A program made the position numbers and the translations under genes. A stretch of DNA of 64,000 bases from Marsupella aquatica (lineage: Eukaryota; Marchantiophyta): positions 13,702,001-13,766,000 of the forward strand of contig OZ316897.1 of assembly GCA_973895155.1 (NCBI GenBank), read 5' to 3'. Numbering within the stretch: position 1 is the stretch's first letter; the number at the start of each line of letters is the position of its first letter. This document shows positions 1 to 10,863 of the stretch, piece after piece. The notes under the pieces were generated by a model. It ran no database searches. It saw nothing but the letters and a program-made list of their open reading frames with translations, and had not been told where the DNA came from.

Positions 1-297
1 CTTCTGATTTCCAGTATTTGTTTCAGGCTCAAAAGGCAGAAAGGGAAGCAACGGAACTTAAAGGCACAATGAGGAAGCGGATGGAATTTCTGGACTTGGA
101 CTAGTAATTCAACGTCCAGTGCGCTTCACAAGGCCTTCGAACTCCATCTTCTGTACTAATTATTGTCTAAGTTCAAGTTCAGAAGGTCGCACCTCTCTAG
201 GAGGACACTGACATGCCTCAATAGCGACGTCTCTTGCAGGAAAATGGTGATATTTCTTTGAGGCTGCCCGCAAGTGTCTCGATAATGAGTTTCACTG

Positions 298-540
298 TCA
301 TAGTGCTGACCGCGGATTATAGCCCAAATCTTGAACCGCCAATGTCGTGTACGGTGATTCGTCTAGATCTCCTGATGACAAAATCCAGAAAGAAGGGTGG
401 ATCAACAAAGCTGATCTGCCGTGACCCTCATCCGGATACGAAACAAAATGGTGGAAAGCTGGCAGGATTGCCCATAACGCAATGTCTAATCTAAAGTTAT
501 CCAATTTGACCTCTTGGAGTGCAAGAATGTCAACTGGCAA
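298..540 (-). pseudogene. LINE ORF2 endonuclease (EEP) N-terminal fragment
   Basis: The minus-strand translation opens with a segment reading DILALQEVKL, the usual start of the apurinic-like endonuclease (exonuclease/endonuclease/phosphatase fold) of plant L1-type LINEs; the Glu in LQEVK is the expected metal-binding residue. A stretch around GRSALLIHPSFW also suits this domain. The frame is lost within about 100 residues and no reverse transcriptase follows before the window edge. It lies downstream, in minus-strand order, of an ORF1-like zinc-knuckle region at 1.1-2.3 kb, which is the normal LINE order. The element is decayed; what lies left of position 1 is not visible. Confidence 0.6.
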
Positions 541-1123
541 CCGTCAAGATCTGATCTAGATCTTGACTACATGTTTCCCATTGGGTTTCACAAAACCCAC
601 AAACACTCCAAGATCAGAAGAAATGACTACAGAACTTCTCATTTAATTTGACAATTCTCTTCTTCGTCTGTTCGCAAAAAAGATCGCTTGTTTAAATCCT
701 CTTCCGCCCACCGAGTGGGAGCCCGACTCTTCCATTTGTCATTTCTGGGTTCACTTGGGTCAAAGATTTCAAGTGGTAGCACGCTTTCGACAAATCCTTC
801 TATAGACGGAAAACTTTCTCCTCCTAACTCTCCAGCGTCAGTGGTCCAATCACGATGTCCTGCATCTCCTCCTCTACTGCCCAGGGTTCCTTGATAGCCA
901 AAACCTGCATCAGACATAATGCCATGCACAGCACTAGATGGAAATTTTAGTGACCTCTGTTTTTAACCTTCAATAATCTCTTTGCCTCCTCCTATCCCTG
1001 CTTGGCGTTCTCAGGTCTTGCTTACGCGCGTGTGCCGTAGACTGACTCTTGACTCTATAAGCTTCGTATTCTAACATCTCCACATTTGACATTTCATGAT
1101 ACAAAAATTCTCCGGCACCATTT

Positions 1124-2324
1124 TCAGAAATAGATCGAGCGGTGAAGCACAATTTCTCCTTGCTGGAGCCTCTGCATTTCTTTGCTGATCGGTACAAAGC
1201 TTTCTGCAGCTGTATTATGAGCCTTGGAAGGACCAGCTTGATTTTCTGTCGGTAGTAGTGCATCTGGCATTGATGAAGATTTGAGAGTCCGGTAAGAGGG
1301 TTTGCTCTCCCTCAATTCTCTGGGTCTTGTTGGAGTCAAAACTCTCCCCTCCTGTTTATCATGCGGCAGCTCTTGCTCTCCTGGAAGCAACTCAGTCTGT
1401 TTACCTTGAATACCTGATGTACGATTCCCGGCAAGAAGTTTTTCCAATTTAATATCTTCAACAACCAATGGGGAACAAAGTCCCACAGGTGGGTCTGCTC
1501 CACATTGGTCTGACCCTCATGTGTTTGTGTAACTCTTCTCTCACCTTCTTGTCCTCCTCTGCACATCTGATCTTGCTTGATCAGGTTCTGAGTGCCTCTC
1601 GTCGTCCTTCTCCTCAAAGTTGTCTTCTGCCATCTGTTGTTTTTTGTTGGTTTCCCATCCTTCCCTGCAATCTCTTATCAGATGACCTTTCTTGTTACAC
1701 TTGTAGCAGTGATAAGGAGTTGTGTTTCGTGTCCTTCTCAAAGCTGTTACCATACTTGAGAATAGCGTGACGACCCCAAGACACCAAACTAATTTGCTAG
1801 GACTCAGATTTGTCTTCTGCCATCTGTTGTTTTTTGTTGGTTTCCCATCCTTCCCTGCAATCTCTTATCACATGACCTTTCTTGTTACACTTGTAGCAGT
1901 GATAAGGAGTTATGTTTCGGGCCCTTCTCAAATTTGTCTTCTGCCATCTGTTGTTTTTTGTTGGTTTCCCATCCTTCCGTGCAATCTCTTATCACATGAC
2001 CTTTCTTGTTACACTAGTAGCGTGATAAGGAATTATGTTGCGAAACGTTACAAGTTGCCAAATCACAATGTCTTCTCCAATATCTACTGTTGCTACATTG
2101 CGGGCTTCCCCTGTCAAAATCCAACGAATGCATGCTCTATCATAAGGCAAAGAACTGTAGTCATCTCCCGGAATGTGGTAGAGAACTCTGCCAAATGACT
2201 CAGCAATGATGCGACTACATCCTTCAAAAACCCTAAACTGGAAGCTTTGTAAAAGACTCACTACATATATCAAACATTGGGATACCATGGAAAAGCATAG
2301 ACAAAACGAAGGTCCATGAACCAA
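1124..2324 (-). pseudogene. LINE ORF1 (nucleic-acid-binding, CCHC zinc knuckle), frameshifted
   Basis: Read on the minus strand, the region around 2324-1990 encodes a stretch resembling the RNA-binding DUF4283-type domain of plant LINE ORF1 (pattern of alternating hydrophobics ending in a segment like VTFRNIIPYH). A CCHC zinc knuckle follows, CYKCNKKGHLIRDC, at about 1660-1705. A charged Lys/Glu/Asp-rich tail and a hydrophilic linker then run to about 1124. Frames are broken between these parts, so this is a dead copy. In the intact family ORF1 packages the element RNA; here no product is expected. The zinc-knuckle segment is present three times (separate entry). The order ORF1 then endonuclease (298-540) supports a single minus-strand LINE. 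Confidence 0.6.
1621..2050 (-). repeat. Three tandem copies of the LINE zinc-knuckle segment
   Basis: A segment of about 110-120 bp beginning TGTCTTCTGCCATCTGTTGT (plus strand) occurs at about 1621-1743, 1811-1934 and 1935-2050. Copies 2 and 3 are nearly adjacent; copies 1 and 2 are separated by about 67 bp of other sequence. Each copy covers the coding sequence of the CCHC knuckle and its Lys-rich flank on the minus strand. Copies differ by only a few substitutions and a 1-bp deletion in the third (GTAGCGTGATAAG against GTAGCAGTGATAAG), so the triplication is younger than the general decay of the element. Confidence 0.85.
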
Positions 2325-2564
2325 TGTGCATTCTCTCGCTCTTGCACCAAGTCTCTGTGATCAGATCCTTCACAGGCAAATGAAAAGTCTTACATTACAC
2401 AACACAACCAACGACATTCAAACTAAGAGAATTCTCTTATTTCCTTTTCTTGTTTGCTTTCAAACAGAGACTTTTGTGATGTGAAGTGGTGTATACAAGA
2501 GTTCTCTTTGTCATTCCTTTTTTAATTTGGTTTGTGTTTGGTTGATTTTTGAAATAGTTTATTC

Positions 2565-3060
2565 TGTGTGAACCCCACTGATGGGGGCCCCAGCAGGCCA
2601 GAAGGCAAAAGAAGCCATAATTAGCATAAGAAAGTCGTTACAGGGGAATTTGAAGTCGAAAGAAAACTACAATCTTCAACAAGAAACCAGGGCAGACCGG
2701 CAGAGTAGAAAGTCTATGTACTAGCCGCAACCATCAGAGCCAGACAGCAGGTCCCCAGACATCAGAGCCAGACAGTAGCATCCCAAAACAGCCCTCATCA
2801 GAATGATTCCAGCCTAACCACCCTTGCAGAATTCTATTGCGCCCGGTTCTAACAGGGCCTTGGCACCGGTCAACCTGGCAAGCTTCCGAGAAGAGCCTGA
2901 AGCAGTGGCCGTTGCCGAGAGGTGGCCAAGAACCTCGGAATTGACAAGCATCTGATTAAAGACCCGTCTCTTCGATAGATCAAAAGTCTTGGCTATTCTG
3001 TGCAAGCCAGATGCTCTGTAGAACCCGATACAAGGCGAAGAACTGGAGGGTATGCACAGT
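2565..3060 (-). mobile_element. Possible 5'-truncated LINE 3' end
   Basis: On the minus strand this stretch ends with a C-rich then GTGGGGTTCAC segment followed by A-rich sequence. That resembles the end of the LINE-like insertion at 14568-14698, which finishes CCTCCGTGGGGTTCACGCG plus an A-rich tail. The upstream part has a short open frame without recognisable domains. Calling it a LINE tail is an inference from this shared end only. Confidence 0.35.
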
Positions 3061-4591
3061 CGACTTCCTTACAGAATTCAGTATTAGTTCAACCAAGTCC
3101 AAGTCGCGATGAAAAAGCAGCCATCCATTAGCCTCAGCAGTTCGGTGACCAGAATATTATGGTCAGATTTGAGAATATATAAGGAAAATACCAGGTGGGG
3201 ATTGTACAGCATGAGGGAGGGTGAAAAATATTCAATCTTGCTGCAAGAATATTCAATCTTCTTTTGACCAAAGCGCTTAGTGGTCATGCTCATGGTTTAT
3301 GGTCTTGACTTGACCATTATATAATCACTCTCTTGCACCGTATAACACGAAGGAGGGTGAAGGATGTGAAGCATCAACTGTGGGTTTGATCTTGAGCTTT
3401 ACCAGGCTTTTTAGTTTACTGTCAAGTAAGGCTTTAGTCCTTTTGCCATTGTGTGGGACTCTTAGATTTTCCTGGGGCTTTCTCTTGTTTTCTCCCCTTC
3501 ATTGGGTCTCTTATCATTGGGATCTTGTCGATCTCCTCCTGATTTGCTGCCTTTTGTTCTTTGGTAATGTGGTATAACATGATCTCCCATATGCATACAC
3601 AGGTCAACATATGATCAACCTTAATTTGCATAATCATGGTCCGACACAAGACCGTAACTTATGTAAAACAGACATTCAACCTTCATTTCCCATAACCATT
3701 TTTTACTTTCCTGTCCCCAAAACTGATCAAAATTATCAGCCTATGTTGAAAACTAATTTAATTATCAGGCCAACCCCCATTTTGTATATGGGTTGACTTA
3801 ACCAGACTGGTTGAACCCAAGATGACATGTAATTGGTCCGTGTACACCTGGAAGCTCATAATTGGTCCAAGCTAACCCCATCTAACCCTAATAGTGCAAT
3901 GGTTTTGCTCATAGATAATTGTTGATACGTGCATTCTAGTGAGTGTTGGGTGGGAGAACTGGGTCCAGGGTGAAGGTACAGGTGGAGAGGGTTAGCTCGA
4001 GTAAATCACAAGCCCCCATGTATCCACAAACCAATCACATGCCATCACAGGTTCTCTAGTAACATCAACCCATATACAAAATGGGGAGTAATCTGACAAT
4101 CAAACTATGGTCTGGGGCGCAGATTAGTCATTTTGACCAGTGGTTGTACAGTAGACCATAACCACTGTTGTAGTTACATCAACCTATATCTGAAATCGGG
4201 GGAGATTACTGTACCAATTACCCATGTTTGGATAACCTAGCCTCTAATCTAATCCTAATTTCTAATTTGCACCCACAACTATTCTAATTTGTATCTACTA
4301 TAGTTTATTATTATACAAATGTGGAGAATTGGGATTTACATGATACTAACCTGATTACTCTTTCTTGAACATAAACATAGATGAGGAGAAAAAAAACCTT
4401 GAAGAAAAATCATTTCATGCTATTTCCTGTTCATATTGCCCCTCCTCCCTGTGTTTTGTTGCACCCTCACTTTCAGTTACGCCCGGGGTTAGAGTCAGGG
4501 TCTAGAAGCTTCACTCTAGAGAGTAGGTCCAGATAATAGCACTTGATTGAGCTTTATTACTTAATTAGATGGGAGGTAACCCCATGAAACA
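3061..4591. other. Repeat-rich intergenic stretch
   Basis: No gene is recognised. A T-rich stretch at about 3380-3580 resembles T-rich stretches at about 54.2-54.4 kb and 56.4-56.6 kb. From about 4300 to 4535 lies a copy of a dispersed repeat that ends in TCTAGAAGCTTCACTCTAGA; related copies are noted under the 8580-8795 and 25566-26013 entries. Confidence 0.5.
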
Positions 4592-4751
4592 AAAGTTGAA
4601 CAGAAATGTAGAAATCTTGCCCAACTTCGTCCCAGTGCAATTTTGTCTCACATACAGATGGACAACAAATTGTGAGGGAGAGGCCTCGCTTTGCTTGGAA
4701 ACCATGTTTTGCCATACATATTTGGAGCGCAGGTATGCAGCTGCATAACAG
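4592..4751 (+). pseudogene. Inverted partial duplicate of RPB7 promoter/5'UTR and first exon
   Basis: This plus-strand segment aligns along its length with the minus-strand sequence at 7645-7484, which is the 5' flank and start of RPB7. Shared blocks include AGAAATGTAGAAATCTTGCC-like 5' flank, GTGAGGGAGAG just before the start, and the first codons. The ATG at 4704 is kept and is followed by Met-Phe-Cys-His-Thr-Tyr-Leu-Glu-Arg, against Met-Phe-Phe-His-Ile-Tyr-Leu-Glu-Arg in RPB7. An extra base after the ninth codon then shifts the frame, and a TAA falls at 4746-4748. The similarity ends shortly after the shared GCAGCTGCAT. It lacks the rest of the gene and cannot make RPB7, but it carries a second copy of the proximal promoter pointing the opposite way, about 2.8 kb from the real one. 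Confidence 0.85.
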
Positions 4752-5946
4752 AAATTGCACAGAAATAAACTCTTGACCACCATCTCATAATCCTACTGCA
4801 GCTGTGTACCGTCTATACATTCCCCAAAGTACACAAGACACAAGCAACTGTTATAATATATGAGTAACTTGGTAGCAGCTTCAGGAAGAACAAAATTCGT
4901 TTTCAAGTGGGCATGGAAAAATAACCTTCAATTCAAGAATCATTATGCAGCAAGCTTACACTAATAAGGGAACTCGGGCTAATATGGAGTAAGTCTGTAC
5001 AGCATAGTCGTGAAGATAAATGTACACTTCCCTCTCCTCAAAGACTAGTTAGAGAGTATGTTCATAGACTACCCTTCCATAAATAACAATGATAAACAAG
5101 ACTGCCAAAACACAGTAGGGCTTCTGGCCATAAACAAATGGCATAAGTAACAATGGATAAACAAAAATGCCAAAAGACATCGGAGCTTCTGGCTATAATC
5201 AGATGCCTGGCCTTTTTCACAGGGTTGTGTAAAAGAATTTTTTTTAACTTGTCTCTAAGTATTTATTGTCTGGCATATGACCAATCTTTGTGGTAAAAAG
5301 TTATGGATTATGACCAATTTTATTGTAAAAATGTTATGGATTATGACTGTAGCAGTCCATAACTTTTTCTGTCCATAAACTTTGACGTTTTAGACCCCCT
5401 ATTAGAACTCCACCGAAGGAGGTCCTATGTAAAGGTCCATCAAATTTTGAGATTTGAGACCCCCTATCACCCGAGGAGGCGGAGTAGGTCATCCCAGAAG
5501 GCGCATAGGTCACCTTCGTGATGGAATATCCACAATTTACACAAAGAAACAGTCACGAGTGATGTGACTCAGAATGTCCCGGCTGACACCGTAGCCCCGT
5601 TGGGTTTTACTTTCTAAGTAGAAATTTCCGCATGTTACAAAACATGATTACTACTGGAATCGCTAAATCCCATAATTTAGAGGGGATGTTACTGCAACAG
5701 CTGAGCCCCATTCGGTTCATTTCTTGATAAAATATCCATATGTTACAAACAATGTGACTTGAGAGTAGCTGATGTGCAGACTCTATACTTAGTGTCTTTT
5801 ATCTTTGGAATAACAAAATTCTCTGGAAATTCTCTCCTCTCCAATCCTGCATTTCTATCTGGTGGGAAAAAAGGCTCATCGCCCTAAACCGTAGATCACT
5901 GCATCTGCTGCTCCGTTCTGAGTTGTGGTACAGGTTTTGAACATTC
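4752..5946. other. Intergenic stretch downstream of RPB7
   Basis: No gene is recognised. A segment at about 5210-5400 (TTATGGATTATGACCAAT-like repeats and CCATAACTTTTT) resembles sequence at about 10360-10470, indicating another dispersed repeat family. The part nearest 5947 is probably RPB7 3' flank and UTR. Confidence 0.4.
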
Positions 5947-7521
5947 CTAAGCTCCTCCACCAGGATTGCCAATTAGACCCAAAAAGTCATCCTTGATAGT
6001 TCCTATACAAAACTGAGGAAACAAAGGCACCAATGTAAAGTAGCATTAGCAAGATGAGAACAAAACAGCATAACTAGGACAAATGGGGTGGCTACTTTGC
6101 ATGCAAAGATACCCAATGACGAGGTGCATCACTTACTATTTCAGTTGCGTCGACACGGGTACCAACAATCTTGAGGCGAACTTCGCTATCCTTCTGTATG
6201 CGAACCTGTAACACAAAGCCAACAACTTATCAGATCCACATGGCAGGTTTTGTCTATGCCAAAATCCAACACCAGTTTTATAATTGCTCAAAGCACGACA
6301 CTTTCGAAATCGCGATAAATCCATACATCCGACTCGATTCAGTTCTTTTGAATTAGAGTATTATGCAATGCCTCAAGTAAACTCTCGAGGAACATGCAAC
6401 AGTGTTCACAAGGAGCAAGAGGACTTACTGAACCGTCAGACGTTTCATAAGTTGGAATATCACCCGATTGGAAGACCATGTCATCTGGTATTAGCTGCAA
6501 CACAGATCACAAGCTGATACTTGTGAGAGAAAATTGAGGAAAGACGTGGATCAATTCTTGAAAGCAGCGGATGAGGTGAATCAAGTTGAATACAAGCAAG
6601 GACATACAGCTTCCTGTCTTGATAAACACATTCAAAAGCTAGGGTTCTTTTCGTGTTGCATTCTCGGAATTTGCAGCTTACATGATTCGAGACGAAGATT
6701 TGCACAGGTCCAGCCTCCGCAAAGAAACCCATCTGTCACAGTATGACGTAGAAGGCCTTAATGGATGGGCCAATTACTTCTGAATGAAACTGATTAGAGA
6801 AGCTCGGCGATTTTCTTTGTGCGGTGCTAATCACACGTTTCGAAGTAAACAAAAACGCAGCTCTATCAATAGGAGAAGATCACCTTGTTGACCATAGTCA
6901 CAACGCTTTCCAATATTTCCCCCTTGAAGGGTCTAAATACAACACACTGATACTTCATTGGAAATGTTACGTATCCTGTTCCATCCCGGATAAGACCCTG
7001 GCCAATAGTCTCCACAGCAGTTACAGCCACGACAAACCCATGTCGGCCACTGAAGAACAATCCGCAGTTATTGACATTCAGTCAGAATCAACTCCCAGGA
7101 AGTTCTCACCACTAGAGCAACTCGACAGACACATTCAACTGGCATCTCGCTCATGCTCAAAGTCACAACTTCGCAGAGTTGACAGTAAAAACTGAAACTT
7201 TGTACACAGGGACGAGCTTGGGCTAGGAAAAAAGATCAACGGAATTAGATAGCATTCTGGGGGCGATGAGAAAGCTCATTCATCTAATAACGAAATGCTG
7301 GTGACCTGGCTGCAACGTGCAACTGACCCAATGGGATGCAGGAGTTTAGGGTTGCGAGAAAAAAACGCCAGACGGGATCACAGATTCCGTCTCTGATTAC
7401 ATTACCTGCAAGTACCCTCCACATCTTGAATGAGCTTGGAGATGAGCTTGTCTCGTAAGTGTGGGCCGAAGTGCCGGGGATGCAGCTGCATATTGCGCTC
7501 CAAATATATATGGAAAAACAT
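5947..7521 (-). CDS. NRPB7: DNA-directed RNA polymerase II subunit RPB7 (6 coding exons)
   Basis: RPB7 pairs with RPB4 to form the stalk of nuclear RNA polymerase II, which binds emerging RNA and helps initiation. Coding exons on the minus strand: 7521-7406, 7049-6884, 6732-6682, 6494-6429, 6205-6137 and 6012-5947. They join in frame to 177 residues, matching the family length of about 176; all introns are GT-AG. The start is MFFHIYLERNMQLHP. The central block contains GRHGFVVAV, IGQGLIRDGTGYVTFP and KYQCVVFRPFKGEILE. The second half carries the S1/OB-fold RNA-binding part with GFFAEAGPVQIFVS, LIPDDMVFQ and RLKIVGTRVDATEIFCIGTI. The protein ends in a short Gly-rich tail and TAG at 5947-5949. 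Nothing is missing. Its promoter and exon 1 are duplicated in inverted orientation at 4592-4751. Confidence 0.96.
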
Positions 7522-7891
7522 GGTTCCCGAGAAAAGTGAGGGCTCTCCCTCACAAAATTGTTGTCCGTCTGTACGCAGGACCAAATCGCACGGGACAGGG
7601 GACGAAGACGGGCAAGATTCTTACATTTCTTTCAGTTGCTTGATATACCAATACAACCGGGAGTCCCGGTTTCCGGAGCGACATTCAAGTGAACTGCAGG
7701 AGCCATAATCGCAAGAAATTTTCGTAAGTCCAATTCAAGGATCACTGCGAGAAGGCCGAGTGGCTGCACCGGCAGAGTGTTAGACGAAGCTCAGATTTCT
7801 GTGCTGAGCTCGAGAATATGCTGAAACCAAATGTAGTTGCGAACTAAAACCAGAGAGAGTATGAGTACAGCTAAGTTCGACTTATGAACGA

Positions 7892-8037
7892 GCATTTTGG
7901 CTTTGCATTTTGGCTCATCCTGAGTATCCGTTCGTTCATAGAGCTTTATGCAAAGCCAAAATGCAACTTTCGTTCATAGAGCTTTATGCAAAGCCAAAAT
8001 GCAAAGCCAAGTCTCAGTGAACGAAAAGATACTCAGG
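7892..8037. repeat. Compound inverted/direct repeat (foldback)
   Basis: A 35-bp unit, TTCGTTCATAGAGCTTTATG continuing through CAAAGCCAAAATGCA, occurs as exact direct repeats at 7931-7965 and 7969-8003. GCATTTTGGCTTTGCATTTT at 7892 is the inverse of sequence in the second repeat (about 7992-8010). CCTGAGTATCCGTTCGTTCA at 7919 is nearly the inverse of the stretch ending ATACTCAGG at 8037. The strand could fold into alternative hairpins. It lies about 400 bp upstream of the RPB7 start. Possibly a small foldback transposon; no target-site duplication was identified. Confidence 0.7.
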
Positions 8038-8579
8038 TGAAACTCACATTTGCAATTCATGCCACATCACTCTACACCCTAAACCCCTCAAGAGGATATG
8101 GGTTAGCTGGTGTACACTGTACCCCAGCCATGGTGGTATCTTCATCAGGTATCAATGGCCTTCCTCCGAACCATACGTGCAAGTCTCCCACATACGGCTC
8201 CGAGTGATGTACCTGGCAGCTTAGCCCAAAGCGTATGAGGGGCTTTACAATAAGGATCGGACAACAAATGACTGGTCACTTCCACTACTTTGCATTTATA
8301 TTTCATCAAAACAGTTCATATCAAGGGTGGGGTTACTTTACAATAATGACTGGACAACAGATGGCTGGTCACTTTCAAGAGTTTTGCATTTATATTTAGT
8401 CCCAACAGTTCACCTGAAGCCACTGGTCCATTTTGGCTTTACATAAGATTGAGAGGAGAAGTCACTTTTATAAGAAATCCCCCAATACAGCATAGGCTGG
8501 AGTGAGTCCCTAAATTGCTTATGTGGACAGTGTTGTTTGCCCAAAAACTTTGGATCACATAGTGAGGTGGTATTTTGAA
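8038..8579. other. Intergenic, no recognised gene
   Basis: Short open frames only. Two loosely similar segments with TGGTCACTT and TTTGCATTTATATTT (about 8270-8310 and 8365-8400) suggest a small local duplication. Confidence 0.4.
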
Positions 8580-8795
8580 AGGTTCTCTTGGTCTCTCACA
8601 TTACTAGTCTGATTGTCTGAGTGTTCTTTGGAAAAAAATACAGGTGAGTACATTCAAGCCTGTTGGCTGTTCACTCTTTCTGATCATTTTCAGAGACTCA
8701 CCCCCAAACCCTGTTTTCCACTGGTACCCCCAACTTCAGTTTCTTACACCCGTACATAAAGTCATGGGCTAGAGGCTTCACTCTAGACAGTAGGC
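8580..8795 (+). repeat. Copy of a dispersed repeat ending in CTAGAGGCTTCACTCTAG
   Basis: The segment contains GAGACTCACCC, TTTTCCACT, a CTTCAGTT block and then GGCTAGAGGCTTCACTCTAG at 8764-8783. The same order, diverged, is seen in reverse at about 19110-19210 and 19340-19440 and forward at about 4440-4530. The terminal motif also occurs at about 25870 and 48485. The TCTAGAG..CTCTAGA end is itself palindromic. The element type is unknown; no coding sequence was recognised in any copy. Confidence 0.6.
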
Positions 8796-10500
8796 CCATA
8801 AGTCCAGCTTTTGATCCAGATTGTATAGGTAGCTGTTGGTGCCTACTAAATGCATTGCCTAACCACCATTTTTGTCATCAAAGGGTCCAAATGGACCTGT
8901 GGTCAGGTAAGGTAAAACCACAAGTGACCTGTCATGGTTTGTTCAATCATTATTGTAAAGCCCCTTGAATTAATCTTGCTAATCTTACAATGGTGAGGGA
9001 GGGCATATGGACCTTGCATGACTGCTTGCAAACCTATCACGCCAAGATATGATTGGCCTAACATCTTGGGATGAGTGAGTATTTCTGAGCTGCCTAGCAA
9101 TGTTAGTAGCTTATCAAACTAAGTACACATTTTGTTAGATACTACATGCAAGTCAAGTCTAACTACTCATACCAACTGGTTATAAACTAATTGTTAGGAA
9201 TTGACTCGAGTTCCTGACTTTAGTTAGTTTGCCTTACTAGGGTTAGTTGACCCTTGGTTAGTTTAGGATAAGATCCACTTATTTAGGCCCACATATCTTA
9301 GTCCCCCTTGGGGGGTATAGGTTGGGGGAGAGCTTTCTCTCCCTCATTCTTCACATGTTCTTTCTCATGAGCTATGGATCCTTCAAGAGTTTCTCCATCA
9401 TTGGTGTCTTGTAGGCGGGCTTGTAGGTGTAGTATGAGATTGTGTGCATTCTCATGTTCCGCATTGCTGCCTAGTTTGATCTGACTGTTTCCAACACTAA
9501 TGATCTAGAAATGTTCCCATTGTCAATTCCAAATAAGCTATACAAGCTTATGATGGGTACATCCTATGAAATAATCTTGATTAAATTGAGTTTGTAACAC
9601 CCCATTTTAGTGCCAACACTTTATGAAACCTGTTTAGAAATAAGTTGAATATGCTATATTGTTTTTGCATGTGGTTTCTATGATTCTCTGTAGTACTATC
9701 ATTGGAAGAAGGCACAAAGCCAAAATCAAGTAAGAGGAGAGGAAAAGGATCCCCAAGTGTACACTTAGTCCAACAGAAGAGACATAAAAAGAGGAAGAAT
9801 AGTCCACTCCATGAAAGGAATTGTGGAGGCCATTGACACCGTCACCATCCATTTTCAAAACTTGGTGGATCTAGAACACCTTAATAGTCAATAATGTTCT
9901 TAACAAAGTTTACAGAGTGGGCCACAAGTGATTATTTTGATCTCCTACAACTTAGGAGACAGTGGTGGTTTAAGGGATGGAAGCTACCAACAATAAAAGT
10001 TGGGCAGGGGAATGGGGGCTTGCTTCCATCTTTCCCAGGCCTGATGAACTTGTCAAACCTTCTCTTGAAATTCCTACTTACTGGACGTCCACATGTTAGA
10101 AATTGACATTTGAGCTCCATAGCTTGTGGCCCTATGTCTGACGCAGATTGGGTTTGGCAGCACTGAGAAAAGAGTAATTATGGCGACTTGGAAAAATGGG
10201 AAATATGGCAGTCAGAAGAACTTGTTTGGGCACGTGCCACATATGCCCGCCCAGTGCCAATGCTCCTTAGGCAACTCGGGACACTCATTAGGGCATCTCA
10301 AAGCTTGGAAACTACAGATGATGGCATTCGGTCATAAAGAATAGGTCATATCTTTTTCACAAGACTGTGTAACAGCTAGTGACTAATGGTTATGGCATAA
10401 GACCAATCCTTATGGCACAAAGTCATGAACTATGAATTCTGTAGTTCATAACTTTATGTGTCTATAACACATAACTAGGGAGTTAAGGTACATCAAATTG
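8796..10500. other. Intergenic, no recognised gene
   Basis: Several unrelated short open frames, none with a recognisable domain. At about 10360-10470 there is a copy of the repeat also seen at 5210-5400. Confidence 0.4.
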
Positions 10501-10649
10501 TCAGCCTTGAGACGCCCTGTTGATGAGACAGTTTAACAGTAGCACCATGATCTGGATTGATTAAATTGTCAGCTTTGAGAGGCCCTATTGATGAGACAGT
10601 TAAATTGCCAGCTTTGAGAGGCCCTATTGATGAGACAGTTTAACAGTAG
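10500..10649. repeat. Degenerate tandem copies of a CAGCTTTGAGAGGCCCTATT unit
   Basis: Three successive copies of a unit running from TTAAATTGYCAGCTTTGAGA to GATGAGACAGTT are present between about 10493 and 10640, with intervening ACAGTAGCACCA sequence. They lead straight into the exact 107-bp duplication at 10650-10863. Confidence 0.75.
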
Positions 10650-10863
10650 CACCACTATCTGGATTGTTGACTCAGTGTTTACAGCGGACCCAAGCCCAAA
10701 CTATCCTTTTTAGATGTGTAGTGGTTGGCATTGGTACACCTAATTAGAGGCTTGTTCACCACTATCTGGATTGTTGACTCAGTGTTTACAGCGGACCCAA
10801 GCCCAAACTATCCTTTTTAGATGTGTAGTGGTTGGCATTGGTACACCTAATTAGAGGCTTGTT
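10650..10863. repeat. Exact 107-bp tandem duplication
   Basis: Positions 10650-10756 and 10757-10863 read the same base for base, both beginning CACCACTATCTGGATTGTTG and ending TTAGAGGCTTGTT. No differences were seen, so the event is recent, or gene conversion keeps the copies alike, or it is an assembly artefact. Confidence 0.92.

Noticed and set aside
1722-2198. 158-residue plus-strand open frame with repeated segments
   Set aside because: It is antisense to the LINE ORF1, and its repeats are the tripled zinc-knuckle DNA read on the wrong strand.
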